Assembly (NCBI GenBank): GCA_944325115.1
Contig: CALUYX010000006.1
Coordinates: 1 to 37,766, forward strand
From: Candidatus Gastranaerophilales bacterium
Lineage (GTDB): Bacteria > Cyanobacteriota > Vampirovibrionia > Gastranaerophilales > Gastranaerophilaceae
DNA: 37,766 nt
Direction of reading: 5' to 3'
Each line of letters opens with the position of its first letter. Within the stretch, counting starts at the first letter, position 1. Below the pieces are notes generated by a model. It did no database searches. It was not told the origin of the DNA and was given only the letters and a program-made list of their open reading frames with translations. Both the position numbers and the translations under genes were made by a program. This document shows, one piece after another, positions 10,585 to 19,874 of this stretch.

Positions 10585-12041
10585 TGAGATATAATATCGT
10601 TTCAAATATTATAGGTTCAAATTTAAGATATATTGGCATTGTGCTGCTTATACCGGTAATTTTTGCGATTCTATATAAAGAAGCATCACACACTCTGCCC
10701 TTTATTTGCGCTTCTTTTGTATCTATTGCCTTAGGATTTTTGTTTACGCTGCCCAAAGCAACAGAAAAAGATATAGACAGTATAAAAAAACCCGAAGCGC
10801 TAAGCGGAGTGTTTTTCTCTTGGGTGTTTTTTGCAATAGTCTGCGCCATACCCTATCTTTTCTATAATATAGGGGTAGTTGACGCCATATTTGAGTCAGT
10901 CTCAGGTATTACAACAACAGGTGCTACCATACTTCAAGATTATTCAATTTACCCTAAGACTTTTTTTATATATCGCGCGATGACGCAATGGCTCGGGGGC
11001 ATGGGAATTGTTGTGCTATTTATTGCCGTACTGCCTAAATTTGCCGTAGCAGGCAGGCAAATGTTCTCGGCAGAATCTCCGGGGCCTGTTGAAGAGAAAG
11101 TCACCCCGCGCATTCGCCACACCGCAAGCTGGCTATGGGGGATATATCTTGGACTTACGATAGTACAAATTATAATCTTAAAGTTTTTGGGTATGGATTT
11201 TTATAATGCCTTGTGTACTACATTATCCACCGTATCCACGGGTGGTTTATCACCAAATCCCGAAAGTATCATGGGTTATCACAATCAAAAAGTTGTTATA
11301 GTTGTGGCATTTTTTATGTTTTTGTCAGGTGCAAACTTTATTTTGCAGTACAAAGCTTTTATACAACACAAATGGGATGCCTTTATAAAAAGTGAAGAAT
11401 TTCTTACATATCTTGGTGTGACGGTATTTTTCAGTATAATAATAGCTTTGTTTTTATACTCCACTCAAGAAGGTAATTTTCTAAACCGCCTTATAGACGG
11501 GGCTTTTCAGACCATAAGTCTTATGACCTCAACAGGTTTTGCCTCGGTTGACTTCATAAAATGGTCGCCTGACGCCAAAATTATGCTCTTTGCCGCAATG
11601 TTTGCAAGCGGATGCGCGGCATCAACCGCAGGCGGTATAAAAATTATCAGATGGATTTTTCTTTTTAAATATCTAAAAAGAGAAGTAGCAAAAATCATCC
11701 ACCCAAGTGCCGTCTACCCTATAAAACTTGAGGGCAGAGCCATATCGAGCGATGTAGGCTCGCAGATGATAGCATTTTGTGTGTTCTACTTCTTTATCTT
11801 CGCACTCACATCTTTTATTGTAGCGTTGCTTGAAAAAAATCCCGCCATAGCGCTATCAGGTGCAATAACAACGCTGGGCAACGTAGGTCCCGGATTAAGT
11901 GCAAAAATAGGACCTATGGCAAGCTTTGCACCTCTTTGTGATATTACAAAATGGATATTTATTTTTAACATGCTAATAGGCAGACTCGAACTTGTGCCGT
12001 TTTTAGCACTGCTGCATAAAGATATGTGGAATTCAAAATAA
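10584..12041 (+). CDS. trkH: Trk potassium channel subunit TrkH
   Basis: This 485-residue membrane protein of the TrkH/KtrB superfamily forms the potassium-conducting pore. The four pore-loop motifs are recognisable: TTTGATIL, STVSTGGLSPN, STGFASVDF and TTLGNVGPGL, each with a filter glycine. About ten to twelve hydrophobic helices are spread over its length. The ATG overlaps the last base of trkA. It converges tail to tail with the LapA-like gene with only one base between the stops and no visible terminator. Confidence 0.95.
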   Translation: MRYNIVSNIIGSNLRYIGIVLLIPVIFAILYKEASHTLPFICASFVSIALGFLFTLPKATEKDIDSIKKPEALSGVFFSWVFFAIVCAIPYLFYNIGVVDAIFESVSGITTTGATILQDYSIYPKTFFIYRAMTQWLGGMGIVVLFIAVLPKFAVAGRQMFSAESPGPVEEKVTPRIRHTASWLWGIYLGLTIVQIIILKFLGMDFYNALCTTLSTVSTGGLSPNPESIMGYHNQKVVIVVAFFMFLSGANFILQYKAFIQHKWDAFIKSEEFLTYLGVTVFFSIIIALFLYSTQEGNFLNRLIDGAFQTISLMTSTGFASVDFIKWSPDAKIMLFAAMFASGCAASTAGGIKIIRWIFLFKYLKREVAKIIHPSAVYPIKLEGRAISSDVGSQMIAFCVFYFFIFALTSFIVALLEKNPAIALSGAITTLGNVGPGLSAKIGPMASFAPLCDITKWIFIFNMLIGRLELVPFLALLHKDMWNSK

Positions 12042-12042
12042 A

Positions 12043-12378
12043 CTATTTTTCAAGGGCTTTTTTAAGCGCTTCTTCAAGTGTATCAATTTTATTTTGCAGT
12101 GTTTTTACTCTTAAATCCGAATCATCCGCACCAATTGAAGTCTTTTCATATTGTCTTTTTAATTTTTTGTAATTATCTGAAGCATCAAACAAGCTTCCAA
12201 ACATCAAAAGTATACCAACCGCCATACCAAAGAAAAACGCAAAAGCAGAATATAAGAAAAGGTATATTGTATAGTGCGAATCGCCTATGTTAATGCCGAT
12301 AATTGAATTATTGTAACCAAAAAGATATACAAACGCCGCAGCAATAATGCAAGCTAAAAATAAAGTAAAACCTCTCAT
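12043..12378 (-). CDS. LapA-domain (DUF1049) membrane protein
   Basis: This 111-residue protein has two membrane helices (about residues 4-20 and 38-62) followed by a charged C-terminal coiled coil (KLKRQYEKT...LEEALKKALEK). That layout matches the LapA/YciS domain family, linked in Gram-negative bacteria to lipopolysaccharide assembly. Its start abuts the stop of the pseudouridine synthase gene (12379), so it is the last gene of that minus-strand operon. The role here is inferred from the fold only. Confidence 0.75.
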   Translation of the reverse strand: MRGFTLFLACIIAAAFVYLFGYNNSIIGINIGDSHYTIYLFLYSAFAFFFGMAVGILLMFGSLFDASDNYKKLKRQYEKTSIGADDSDLRVKTLQNKIDTLEEALKKALEK

Positions 12379-13320
12379 TTATGCTCCTCTCATTATTTTT
12401 AATACTCTTACTAAATCCTTGTCCCAATCTCTTGGCTCAAGTTCAAAAGTCATTATCTCATTATTTTTGGGATGTGTAAAGCTGAGATAATACGACTGCA
12501 AAATCTGCCCTTGCACTTTTATCCCTCTGTATTTCTCAATTAGTGAACCTTTTGCGCCGTAGAGATTGTCGCCAAAAACAGGGTGGTTAATGGATTTTAA
12601 ATGAACTCTAATCTGATGAGTTCTTCCTGTTTTCAATTCAAGCTCAACAAGTGCCGCCCCTCTGAATTGTTCAAGCACTCTATAGTGCGTAAGTGCCGAT
12701 TTACCTTCGCCCTCAGGCGCTATTTGCATTTTTACGGTACTATCCATATAATGCACAAGCGGCTTGTCAATTATTCCTTCCGTTTGGCTAAACTCGCCCA
12801 AAGCTATCGCCAAGTATTTTCTTTTTGCGCTCTTATCTCTTATTTGATTTCTCAAAGATTCTGCCGCAAAATCCGTTTTAGCAGCTAACATCAGCCCCGC
12901 AGTGTCTTTATCGAGCCTATGCACTATACCTTGCCTTAAAGGATTATCAGAATCCGAAAGTTTACCCTTGCAGTGATACAAAAGGGCGTTTACAAGCGTA
13001 TTTTCTCTTTGGTATGCGCTCGGATGAGTCAACATGCCTTTGGGCTTGTTTATAACCAACAAATCATCATCTTCGTATTTTATATCAAGCTCAATATCCT
13101 CGGGCAAAATTTCTTCTTTATGCAAAAGAAATTCCGGATTGTACTCGATAATCTCTTCACCTTTTAGCTTGTATGAAGGTTTTTTTATTTTCTTATCTAC
13201 AAGCACAAAACCTTCTTCTATGGCTTTTGTTGCGTTTTTTCTGCTTATTTTTAAAAAATCACAAAGAAAAATATCCAGCCTGAGTACGCTATCCTTTGGA
13301 CTAAGAGTTATTTTTTCCAT
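12379..13320 (-). CDS. RluD-family 23S rRNA pseudouridine synthase
   Basis: The enzyme isomerises uridine to pseudouridine in RNA. The 313-residue protein has an N-terminal S4 RNA-binding domain (about residues 10-60) and a PseudoU_synth_2 catalytic domain with HRLDKDTAG. Asp137 is the expected catalytic aspartate. The ending GRTHQIRVH motif is present. Length and layout match RluD (23S helix 69) most closely, but RluC-type specificity cannot be excluded. Its start codon overlaps the 3' end of lspA by 20 bases, implying coupled translation. Confidence 0.92.
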   Translation of the reverse strand: MEKITLSPKDSVLRLDIFLCDFLKISRKNATKAIEEGFVLVDKKIKKPSYKLKGEEIIEYNPEFLLHKEEILPEDIELDIKYEDDDLLVINKPKGMLTHPSAYQRENTLVNALLYHCKGKLSDSDNPLRQGIVHRLDKDTAGLMLAAKTDFAAESLRNQIRDKSAKRKYLAIALGEFSQTEGIIDKPLVHYMDSTVKMQIAPEGEGKSALTHYRVLEQFRGAALVELELKTGRTHQIRVHLKSINHPVFGDNLYGAKGSLIEKYRGIKVQGQILQSYYLSFTHPKNNEIMTFELEPRDWDKDLVRVLKIMRGA

Positions 13321-13804
13321 TTTTAACCCTTAAAGATAAAATATCTTCGTATAAGACCATAAATAAAAATATCAGCACCGAAGTGCAAATCATTACATCA
13401 AATGCGTTAAAAACCGCAAAATTGACAAAATTCAACTTAATATAGTCAACAACATACCCCAGAGTCATTCTCTCGTATAAATTTCCAAGAATTCCCGAAC
13501 TAAAAAAGACAAGGGCAAGAATCTTGTATTTATCATCAAAAGTAACTCTTTTATAAACATAAACAATAAGAGCACCCAAAACTAAAACTCCAAATATTGC
13601 CAAAAGATAAGGGTGACCTTCAAAAAGCGAAAATGCTCCGCCTGTATTTTTTGTAAAAACAAAAGAGGCTACTATGCTGTTTTGAGTACTCATTTGAGCA
13701 AAAGTATCTGTACATAAATCTCTTATTGTAGCACCTAATTGCCAAAGCATAACAACAGCTATGGCATAAAAAACAAACGCTCTTTTATCCTTTATTTTCA
13801 GCAT
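13301..13804 (-). CDS. lspA: Lipoprotein signal peptidase (signal peptidase II)
   Basis: LspA is an inner-membrane aspartyl protease that cleaves the signal peptide from prolipoproteins. The 167-residue protein has four hydrophobic helices. It shows NTGGAFS (the NxGxAF motif), GNLYER-type conserved segment, and the two catalytic aspartates Asp120 (VVDYI) and Asp136 (FNAFD). It overlaps the preceding secreted-protein gene by 20 bases and the rluD-type gene by 20 bases, so the three are tightly coupled. Confidence 0.95.
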   Translation of the reverse strand: MLKIKDKRAFVFYAIAVVMLWQLGATIRDLCTDTFAQMSTQNSIVASFVFTKNTGGAFSLFEGHPYLLAIFGVLVLGALIVYVYKRVTFDDKYKILALVFFSSGILGNLYERMTLGYVVDYIKLNFVNFAVFNAFDVMICTSVLIFLFMVLYEDILSLRVKNGKNNS

Positions 13805-14789
13805 TTTCCTTTTTGTCTTCTTTTTTGTTCTGTTCTGTTTTACGAATAGGGTTTATGTTGTGGTACATATTAACTCTTTGCAATAAAAACGCAAGCCCTG
13901 TCATTTCGATTTCTATCATGTTAAATTCAGGAACCTTGTCCATTTTTGTAATACCGACAGAAGCTATCGCATATTCATTGTATCCGTCTTTGTTGGCACG
14001 CACAACCCGCTCCAAAATGCCATCTTTAGGCATTTTCCTAAAGACATCTTTGGGTTCGGCACTTGGATATAAAATCTCTTCTTTACCAAGAGAAGCTACG
14101 ATTCTGCTTCCTTTTTTGGGCTTTATTTTTAATGTAAGGCAATAATCCTCGCCATATGGAGTTGAAAGAGGAGCACTAAACTCCATGGGATAATCTCTTG
14201 CAATGCCGTACTTTATTGAAGTGATTTCAGAAATTACATTATCACCGATTATTTTCCACTCGTTATTTATTTTTTGCAGATAAATAGAATAATTGCATAT
14301 GCCTTCAAGGTAGCCTGTTGATAAATCATACTCCGTAGAGATTCCCGAATTACTTTTTTCTCCTTTAACGGTTGCTCTTGTAGTATCTACAATGTTTACT
14401 ACCGCTTTATCACCATAAAAATCTATCTTTTCTACGTCAGTTTTATATGATAAATCTTCATACGCATCATATGCCTCCTGCATCATTTTTACCAACGTAT
14501 CATATTTAAAACCGTCAAAACTTCTGTAGTTTTTATCGTAAAGCTTTGCCAGTTCTTCAACATTGTGTTCGTTTGAATACTTATTCAGCTTCCATATTAC
14601 TTCTTTTACACCTTTTAAATCCTCTTTTGCGAGTTTTTTCTGCTCACGCTCAGCGTTTTTCTTTGCAATATGTTTTTCTATTTTATTTTTAAATGTTGCT
14701 TTCTCTTTTTCTTTATTAACAAAAGAATAAGCATATGCATTTGAAGTCAGCATAGATAGGATTATTAATGTTGTCAGAAGTTTTTTCAT
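13785..14789 (-). CDS. Secreted protein with an NTF2-like central region
   Basis: This 334-residue protein opens with a clear Sec signal peptide (MKKLLTTLIILSMLTSNAYA, likely cut after AYA). A Lys/Glu-rich helix follows, then a segment at about 60-190 resembling an NTF2/SnoaL-like cone: a helical start (KYSNEHNVEELAKLYDKNY), a DTLVKMM helix, and strands ending NNEWKIIGD. The C-terminal half is beta-rich, and the tail is highly charged (NKKEDKKENAENKG). I do not recognise a named family. The start has AAGGAAAATAAG upstream. It leads an operon with lspA and the rluD-type gene. Confidence 0.75.
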   Translation of the reverse strand: MKKLLTTLIILSMLTSNAYAYSFVNKEKEKATFKNKIEKHIAKKNAEREQKKLAKEDLKGVKEVIWKLNKYSNEHNVEELAKLYDKNYRSFDGFKYDTLVKMMQEAYDAYEDLSYKTDVEKIDFYGDKAVVNIVDTTRATVKGEKSNSGISTEYDLSTGYLEGICNYSIYLQKINNEWKIIGDNVISEITSIKYGIARDYPMEFSAPLSTPYGEDYCLTLKIKPKKGSRIVASLGKEEILYPSAEPKDVFRKMPKDGILERVVRANKDGYNEYAIASVGITKMDKVPEFNMIEIEMTGLAFLLQRVNMYHNINPIRKTEQNKKEDKKENAENKG

Positions 14790-14822
14790 CTTATTTTCCT
14801 TGTGGTATTAATATTGTCCTTA

Positions 14823-15437
14823 TTATCTCATAAAAATCATATAATACTTTGTTGCACCATAATATAGTATTACTTGCCAATAATCGGTACCTAACTCGTT
14901 TACATCAATGTATGATTTTGGCGGAGGCGTTCTTTGTGTTTGTTTTGAAAAAATTCTACCCACGGTATTTTTTGTCTTTTGGCAAATATTTTGCCATAGC
15001 GTAAGCTTGCGCTCAGGCACGTATCTTGCATAAAACGCAGGGTCTACAATGTCTTTTTCATAGACAGGAATAATGTATTTAACCTTGCCGTTTGTTTTAA
15101 ACAAAACATAAGATTTTCCGTCTTTTTCTCTTGGGGTTAAAAGATAATACCCGGGTTCAATCACGGTATTTTTAAAAACAAAGCGAATTGCCGTCCTAAA
15201 CAAAGGATAAGGTGCATACATGTATTTTGTATATTCTTCACTTTGATACGGGTCAAGATTAAAAATATATGAAAAATCAGCCTCAGGAAGCTTTTCATAA
15301 ATTTCCTGATACTTTTGGTTTTCTTTTTGAATTTGGTTCTCATTTGCTAAAACAGCATTTAAAGAAACAAAACTAAAGCTTAAAAATAAAAGCAAAGCTA
15401 ACAAAAATATTTTCTTGATTTTTATGAAGTTTGCCAT
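14823..15437 (-). CDS. Secreted or membrane-anchored protein of unknown function
   Basis: This 204-residue protein has an N-terminal hydrophobic signal (about residues 8-31, ending NAVLA). Aromatic-rich, mostly beta mature sequence follows (YLLTPREKDGKSYVLFK, DYWQVILYYGATKYYMIF). I recognise no family. An AAGGGGG precedes the ATG at 15437 and supports the start. The gene is 33 bases ahead of the other secreted protein on the same strand and probably shares its transcript. Its start region overlaps the promoter of the divergent Maf-type gene. Confidence 0.7.
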   Translation of the reverse strand: MANFIKIKKIFLLALLLFLSFSFVSLNAVLANENQIQKENQKYQEIYEKLPEADFSYIFNLDPYQSEEYTKYMYAPYPLFRTAIRFVFKNTVIEPGYYLLTPREKDGKSYVLFKTNGKVKYIIPVYEKDIVDPAFYARYVPERKLTLWQNICQKTKNTVGRIFSKQTQRTPPPKSYIDVNELGTDYWQVILYYGATKYYMIFMR

Positions 15438-15460
15438 ATCTACCCCCTTAATGGTAACAT
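15431..15460 (+). promoter_or_regulatory. Promoter of the Maf-type gene, leaderless transcript
   Basis: TTGCCA (15431-15436) and TAACAT (15455-15460) are 18 bases apart. The last -10 base lies 7 bases before the ATG at 15468, so transcription would begin at about 15467 and leave no leader. The -35 box overlaps the start codon of the divergent secreted-protein gene, which makes the two transcription units potentially competitive. Confidence 0.5.
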
Positions 15461-15467
15461 AAGAATT

Positions 15468-17375
15468 ATGGAAAATAAAGTGTTGAGCGCAAATCTTAAT
15501 GCCATAGCAAAATATGATAAAGCGCTTTGTGATGAAATTTTAAGAATAAATAAAGTAAAATCAACTTTTGAACTCATACAAAACCAAAACGGCGAATACA
15601 ACCTCGTTTTCAATTCTTGCGTATTACATTCAAGCGAAAACGCAAAAAAAGAAGCGTCGGATATTGTTGATAAAATCACTGACCCCGAAAACAAAAATTC
15701 CGTAAGAATAATCTGGGGCTTAGGGCTTGGCTATCTTGCAGATGAATTTATTTCAAAAGTTCAAGGGGTAATTATTATTTTTGAACCCAACCTTGAAATT
15801 TTAAGAAGCGTTTTTGAAATACTTGAATTTAGTGAAAATTTATCTAAAAAAAATGTGCTTGTAGTAAATACTATAGATAAACTTCTTGAATGGATTGACA
15901 TTTTGGCGGATAAAGAAACAAAAATTACAATTTCTTTTCTGACTTCATATTTAAACCTGTTTAAAGAAGATATATATAAAACAGCAAAAACAGTTGAACG
16001 CATAAGGGGTGAAAAGCAGGCAAATACAAACACTATAAACAAAATAGCCCCTCTTGCCACTATAAACACCCTCTTTAGTCTTGATAAAATACTAAAAACT
16101 CCCTTGGTAAAATCACTTGAGGGTATTTTTGACGGAAAATGCGCTCTTATTGCTTCATCGGGACCATCTCTTGAAGAGAACATTGAAACAATTAAACAAA
16201 ACAGAGATAAGTTTATACTTTTTGCGGTTGGTCCGTCTTTAAAATTACTTGATAATCACGGTATAAAACCTGATTTTCTGTGCATTGTAGAGGCAATGGA
16301 TACAAGAGGACAAATAGAGGGAATTGACATAAGCAGCACAAATCTCATATTTGAGCCTTTTTCAAATCCATACTTATGGGAACTGAATGTAAAAAACAGA
16401 TTTTTATTCTTTTCCCGTGACAATTTCTTAAACGACTGGTTAGCCCAGACTCTTAACATTGACATCTCAAACACAAAAAGTGTCGGAACCGTTTCGTATT
16501 GTGCACTATCGAGCGCTAAAATAATGGGATTTAAAAAAATCATACTCTGCGGTCAAAATTTAGCCTTTAAAGACGGCAAATGCTACGCAAAAGGTAGTGC
16601 CTATGAAGATTTAGAGTGCATATTAAACCCTGCAACCAATAAATTTGAAATAAGAGCGAAAGATTTTAAACAATACGAGCAAAAGCTTCTGGGCTCAAAA
16701 CTTGTAAACTTAAAGCGCGCAGAATCCTATGCAGAAAACTACATTACACGTCTAAATAAAACACTATATACTGTAGTCGGGCAAAAAGGCGAAATGCTGC
16801 CCACACAAGCTTGTTATGCACTTTTTATTAAGCATTTTGAACAATTTGCAAAGGATAATCCGCAAATTACATACATAAATTCTTCAACAGGAGGGGCTCA
16901 GATAAACGGCTTTGAAAACATGACTCTTGAAGAAGCGCTTGTAGATTGCAAAAATACGGAACGCGCAGACATAAAGTTTGAAATACCAAATTACGATATT
17001 GAAAAATTTAATCTTGCAAAAGAAAGCTTGCTGCAAAATCTGCTTAGGATTAAAAGTACTGTAGATATTGCGCTAAAATATCAGGATGAATACAACAGAG
17101 AGTTTGCAAGAAGAAAGGCATTTACAAAAAATACCGATAAAATTGAAGAAAAAATTATCAAAATTTTATCTGATTTTATAAAAAACAATTACCCAAACCC
17201 TACTATATATTTTCTTTGCGCATCATCCACCAACGGATATTTTGAAAATTTGAAAAAAATCAAGGCAAATCAAAACCCTATAGACGCAGAAGAACTTGTA
17301 TCTTTTAACCTAAAATTACTAAAAAATTTAAAAAGAAGGATTAACAGGGCAATAAGGTATCTATCTGATAAATAA
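15468..17375 (+). CDS. Motility-associated glycosyltransferase-like protein (Maf, DUF115)
   Basis: This 635-residue soluble protein has the DUF115/MAF_flag10 layout. An N-terminal Rossmann-like part carries WGLGLGYL near residue 83 and IIIFEPNLE near 102. The conserved core has SGPSLEENI near 231, FAVGPSLKLL and KPDFLCIVEAMD. A helical C-terminal region follows. Maf proteins transfer pseudaminic or legionaminic-type sugars to flagellin in Campylobacter, Helicobacter and Aeromonas, so flagellin glycosylation is the likely role. No nonulosonic-acid synthesis genes or flagellin gene are in the window to confirm it. The gene lacks an SD. Its last 15 bases overlap the 3' end of the convergent CheW-type gene. 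Confidence 0.88.
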   Translation: MENKVLSANLNAIAKYDKALCDEILRINKVKSTFELIQNQNGEYNLVFNSCVLHSSENAKKEASDIVDKITDPENKNSVRIIWGLGLGYLADEFISKVQGVIIIFEPNLEILRSVFEILEFSENLSKKNVLVVNTIDKLLEWIDILADKETKITISFLTSYLNLFKEDIYKTAKTVERIRGEKQANTNTINKIAPLATINTLFSLDKILKTPLVKSLEGIFDGKCALIASSGPSLEENIETIKQNRDKFILFAVGPSLKLLDNHGIKPDFLCIVEAMDTRGQIEGIDISSTNLIFEPFSNPYLWELNVKNRFLFFSRDNFLNDWLAQTLNIDISNTKSVGTVSYCALSSAKIMGFKKIILCGQNLAFKDGKCYAKGSAYEDLECILNPATNKFEIRAKDFKQYEQKLLGSKLVNLKRAESYAENYITRLNKTLYTVVGQKGEMLPTQACYALFIKHFEQFAKDNPQITYINSSTGGAQINGFENMTLEEALVDCKNTERADIKFEIPNYDIEKFNLAKESLLQNLLRIKSTVDIALKYQDEYNREFARRKAFTKNTDKIEEKIIKILSDFIKNNYPNPTIYFLCASSTNGYFENLKKIKANQNPIDAEELVSFNLKLLKNLKRRINRAIRYLSDK

Positions 17376-18404
17376 TTTGTCATTTGACAACATATCAGGA
17401 ACATTTATTACCAGATAAATTTCACCATCTTTTACATATTGAGTAATCTCACATCTGCCCTCTTGTTTTTTTAACAAGCGTAGTTCGTCAGGTTTTATTT
17501 GTATATTTTCGCTTATTGCATCGGCAAGAATTCCTATTTTAAACTCATCGGAATCCAGAATTATAATAGTTCCCGAACCGCTATAGGGCAGTTTTTGGGA
17601 ATGAAAATAATTTTTTATATCAACAATACAAACAAAATCTCCCTTTATATTTACAAGCCCCAGAATAAAATCAGGCGTACAGGGAACTTTTATCATTTTT
17701 GTTTCTTGCAGTTTATAAAAACCCCTGATATCGTTCATCCTTATACAGTATCTGTTTTCACCCACAAAGAAAGAAACAAATTCGTCATTGTCGTTTAATA
17801 CCGTATACGGATTTTTATTTGTTTTTTCAAGGTACTCGAGCTTTCTTTTGTGTAATATTTCCAATGATTTTTCATCTTTTGGCAAGAACTCGCCCGCATC
17901 AAATTGACCGTTCTCATCCGTATGCTCCAAAACTCTGTTACTCAACGCTTCCAGATTTATAATTCCGCAGTTGGTATTTTCACTGTTGTAGATGCACTCT
18001 ATAAAGTTACAAGCACTGTTATACGGAGTATTTTGAAGTTTTGAAAGCTCTACTCTTTTTATGTCGGTGACTTTATTTACTATTACGCCAAAAACATTTT
18101 CCCTAACTTTTAATATTACAATCATGGAATTTACATCATAAGGTTCTCTTTTGATGTTTAAAATCGACTTAATGTCAACTATACTTATTACCTTATCATC
18201 ATATTCAAACAGTCCTACTATATGCGAAGGAAGCTTCTCGGGTCTTGAAAGCTCCACAAATTTTAAAATTTCAAGAACATTTTTAGAATCAAAAGCATAC
18301 GAATCCTGCCCTATGGTAACTATTGTATATATCTTGTCACCTGTAGGAACAATACTGTTAATCTCATTATCCAGCGCAACTATATTGTTTTCAATTTCAC
18401 TCAC
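17361..18404 (-). CDS. Double CheW-domain coupling protein
   Basis: This 347-residue protein contains two CheW domains, at about residues 22-160 (DSYAFDSKNVLEILK...VGLFEYDDKVISIVDI) and 208-340 (RYCIRMNDIRGFYKL...LGLVNIKGDFVCIVDI). A charged linker joins them. CheW domains link chemoreceptors to CheA, so a double unit could bridge two array elements. The start is GTG, set by AAGG nine bases upstream, which lies in the stop region of the REC-GGDEF gene six bases away. The two form an operon facing away from the MCP-CheA genes. Confidence 0.9.
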   Translation of the reverse strand: MSEIENNIVALDNEINSIVPTGDKIYTIVTIGQDSYAFDSKNVLEILKFVELSRPEKLPSHIVGLFEYDDKVISIVDIKSILNIKREPYDVNSMIVILKVRENVFGVIVNKVTDIKRVELSKLQNTPYNSACNFIECIYNSENTNCGIINLEALSNRVLEHTDENGQFDAGEFLPKDEKSLEILHKRKLEYLEKTNKNPYTVLNDNDEFVSFFVGENRYCIRMNDIRGFYKLQETKMIKVPCTPDFILGLVNIKGDFVCIVDIKNYFHSQKLPYSGSGTIIILDSDEFKIGILADAISENIQIKPDELRLLKKQEGRCEITQYVKDGEIYLVINVPDMLSNDKLFIR

Positions 18405-18410
18405 GGTATT

Positions 18411-19808
18411 CTACCTTATAACTATGTCCTCTTTTGCATGCCTTACTTCATCCAGCACATCATAAACCGCATCAATATATTCATAGTAACTTTTGTGCTC
18501 TTCGGCAAGCATTAGCGCGCCTATTTTGACACTGACATCTCCATCTTCATTTATATTGGTCAAAGACGGGTCTTCGATTTGAGAAACTATATACTCAAGG
18601 GCTTCTTTTGACCTTTTGATATCAGAATTTGTCATCAGGATTGCAAAAATATCATCCTGATTTCTGTACACAAAGTCACCGTCACTTAAGTATCTGCTGA
18701 GCAAATTTGAAATTTTAGCAATTATGATATCGCAATACTCTCCGCCAAATTGCTTTTCAAGCCCCTCAAGAGAATCAATTTCCATAAAAGCAAGGCACAT
18801 GGGAGAAGAATTTCTCTTATGCCAGTTATACTCGTAACTCAAAATCCTGTCAAAGTCTAACTGGGTGTACATTTTTCTTGGGTTTGTGCCGTTTGGGTTA
18901 TCCTTGCTGTAAACCTTAAAATATCTGAGTCGCATTATATGCTCAACCAAATCTTTTATTGTGCCGACCAATTTAAGTTCTTGTGAGCCAAGATTATTTT
19001 TGGCATATATGCAAAAGTTTCCTATTATTTTCGAATTTGAATTAATTTCATATTCATATTTAATTGTAAAATCTTCAAGTTTTTCTACCTTAAAAGTCTT
19101 ATCTTTTTCCAGCAGAACATTCTCTGTGCAATTTTTGCAATTTATTCTGTTTTTTATATTTTCCACAACCTCATAACTTAATTCGGAATTAACGGTATCA
19201 AAAAACAATTCTGCCTTGCCGGCTTCATCCTTAAAACAAATAAGCGCAGTATCATACTTAAAATAATGATATAGTGTTTTAAAGATTTTTATGGAAAGAA
19301 TGTTTGAATCTCCATCTACTTCTTTGATAGAATTAAATTCTTTTATCAAATCTCCTTTTAAATTTGTTCCCTGCGGCAAAACGGTAAGATTTTTTGCCTT
19401 TTGATTTAAAAGAGAAGTCTTTACCTGCAAACTGACAGGCATCTGCTCCATAATATTATTGCAAACAGCTACAATATCCTCCTCGGAACTGTTTTTATCT
19501 ATATAAGCATTTGCGCCAGAACGATAAGCCCAGAACTTATCTATATTTTTATTTAAAACAGAATACATTATAACCGGAATATTTTTTGCACATTCATCAG
19601 ATTTTATCATTCTGCACAACTCATACCCTCCGGGCTCGGGCATAAGTATATCAAGAAGAATTAAATCCGGAACTTCCGAGTATACAAGATTTTGTATATC
19701 AAATGTGCTGCCTGAATAAACGCAGACCATACCTGCTTTTCGCAGCATATTTGAAACATTTAATGCATCATCACTGTTATCATCTATTATGAGTACTTTT
19801 TTTGCCAT
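18411..19808 (-). CDS. Response regulator with degenerate GGDEF domain
   Basis: The N-terminal receiver (about residues 3-120) is complete: Asp9/Asp10, phospho-acceptor Asp53 (LLDILMPEPG), Ser83 and Lys105. A middle region (about 150-290) may form a GAF-like sensor with a small Cys-rich patch (NCKNCTEN). The C-terminal GGDEF-like domain (about 310-460) keeps the first metal-site Asp (MEID, 345), but the signature GG[DE]EF reads NQDDI (383-387). It should therefore not make cyclic-di-GMP, and may bind nucleotide or act as an interaction domain. No clear SD precedes the ATG. It shares an operon with the CheW protein and is divergent from the MCP-CheA genes. Confidence 0.88.
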   Translation of the reverse strand: MAKKVLIIDDNSDDALNVSNMLRKAGMVCVYSGSTFDIQNLVYSEVPDLILLDILMPEPGGYELCRMIKSDECAKNIPVIMYSVLNKNIDKFWAYRSGANAYIDKNSSEEDIVAVCNNIMEQMPVSLQVKTSLLNQKAKNLTVLPQGTNLKGDLIKEFNSIKEVDGDSNILSIKIFKTLYHYFKYDTALICFKDEAGKAELFFDTVNSELSYEVVENIKNRINCKNCTENVLLEKDKTFKVEKLEDFTIKYEYEINSNSKIIGNFCIYAKNNLGSQELKLVGTIKDLVEHIMRLRYFKVYSKDNPNGTNPRKMYTQLDFDRILSYEYNWHKRNSSPMCLAFMEIDSLEGLEKQFGGEYCDIIIAKISNLLSRYLSDGDFVYRNQDDIFAILMTNSDIKRSKEALEYIVSQIEDPSLTNINEDGDVSVKIGALMLAEEHKSYYEYIDAVYDVLDEVRHAKEDIVIR

Positions 19809-19874
19809 TGATTTAAAAATTTTATATAATTAGTCGTATAAAATTATACATTATTTTTTAAAAAAAGGGGATTT

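Noticed and set aside
17377-17390. TTGTC-ATTT-GACAA hairpin at the Maf/CheW convergence as a terminator
   Set aside because: The stem is only 5 bp and no T-run follows on either strand. It lies inside the coding end of the CheW-type gene.
18411-19808. Active diguanylate cyclase
   Set aside because: The GG[DE]EF signature is replaced by NQDDI, so catalysis is not expected.
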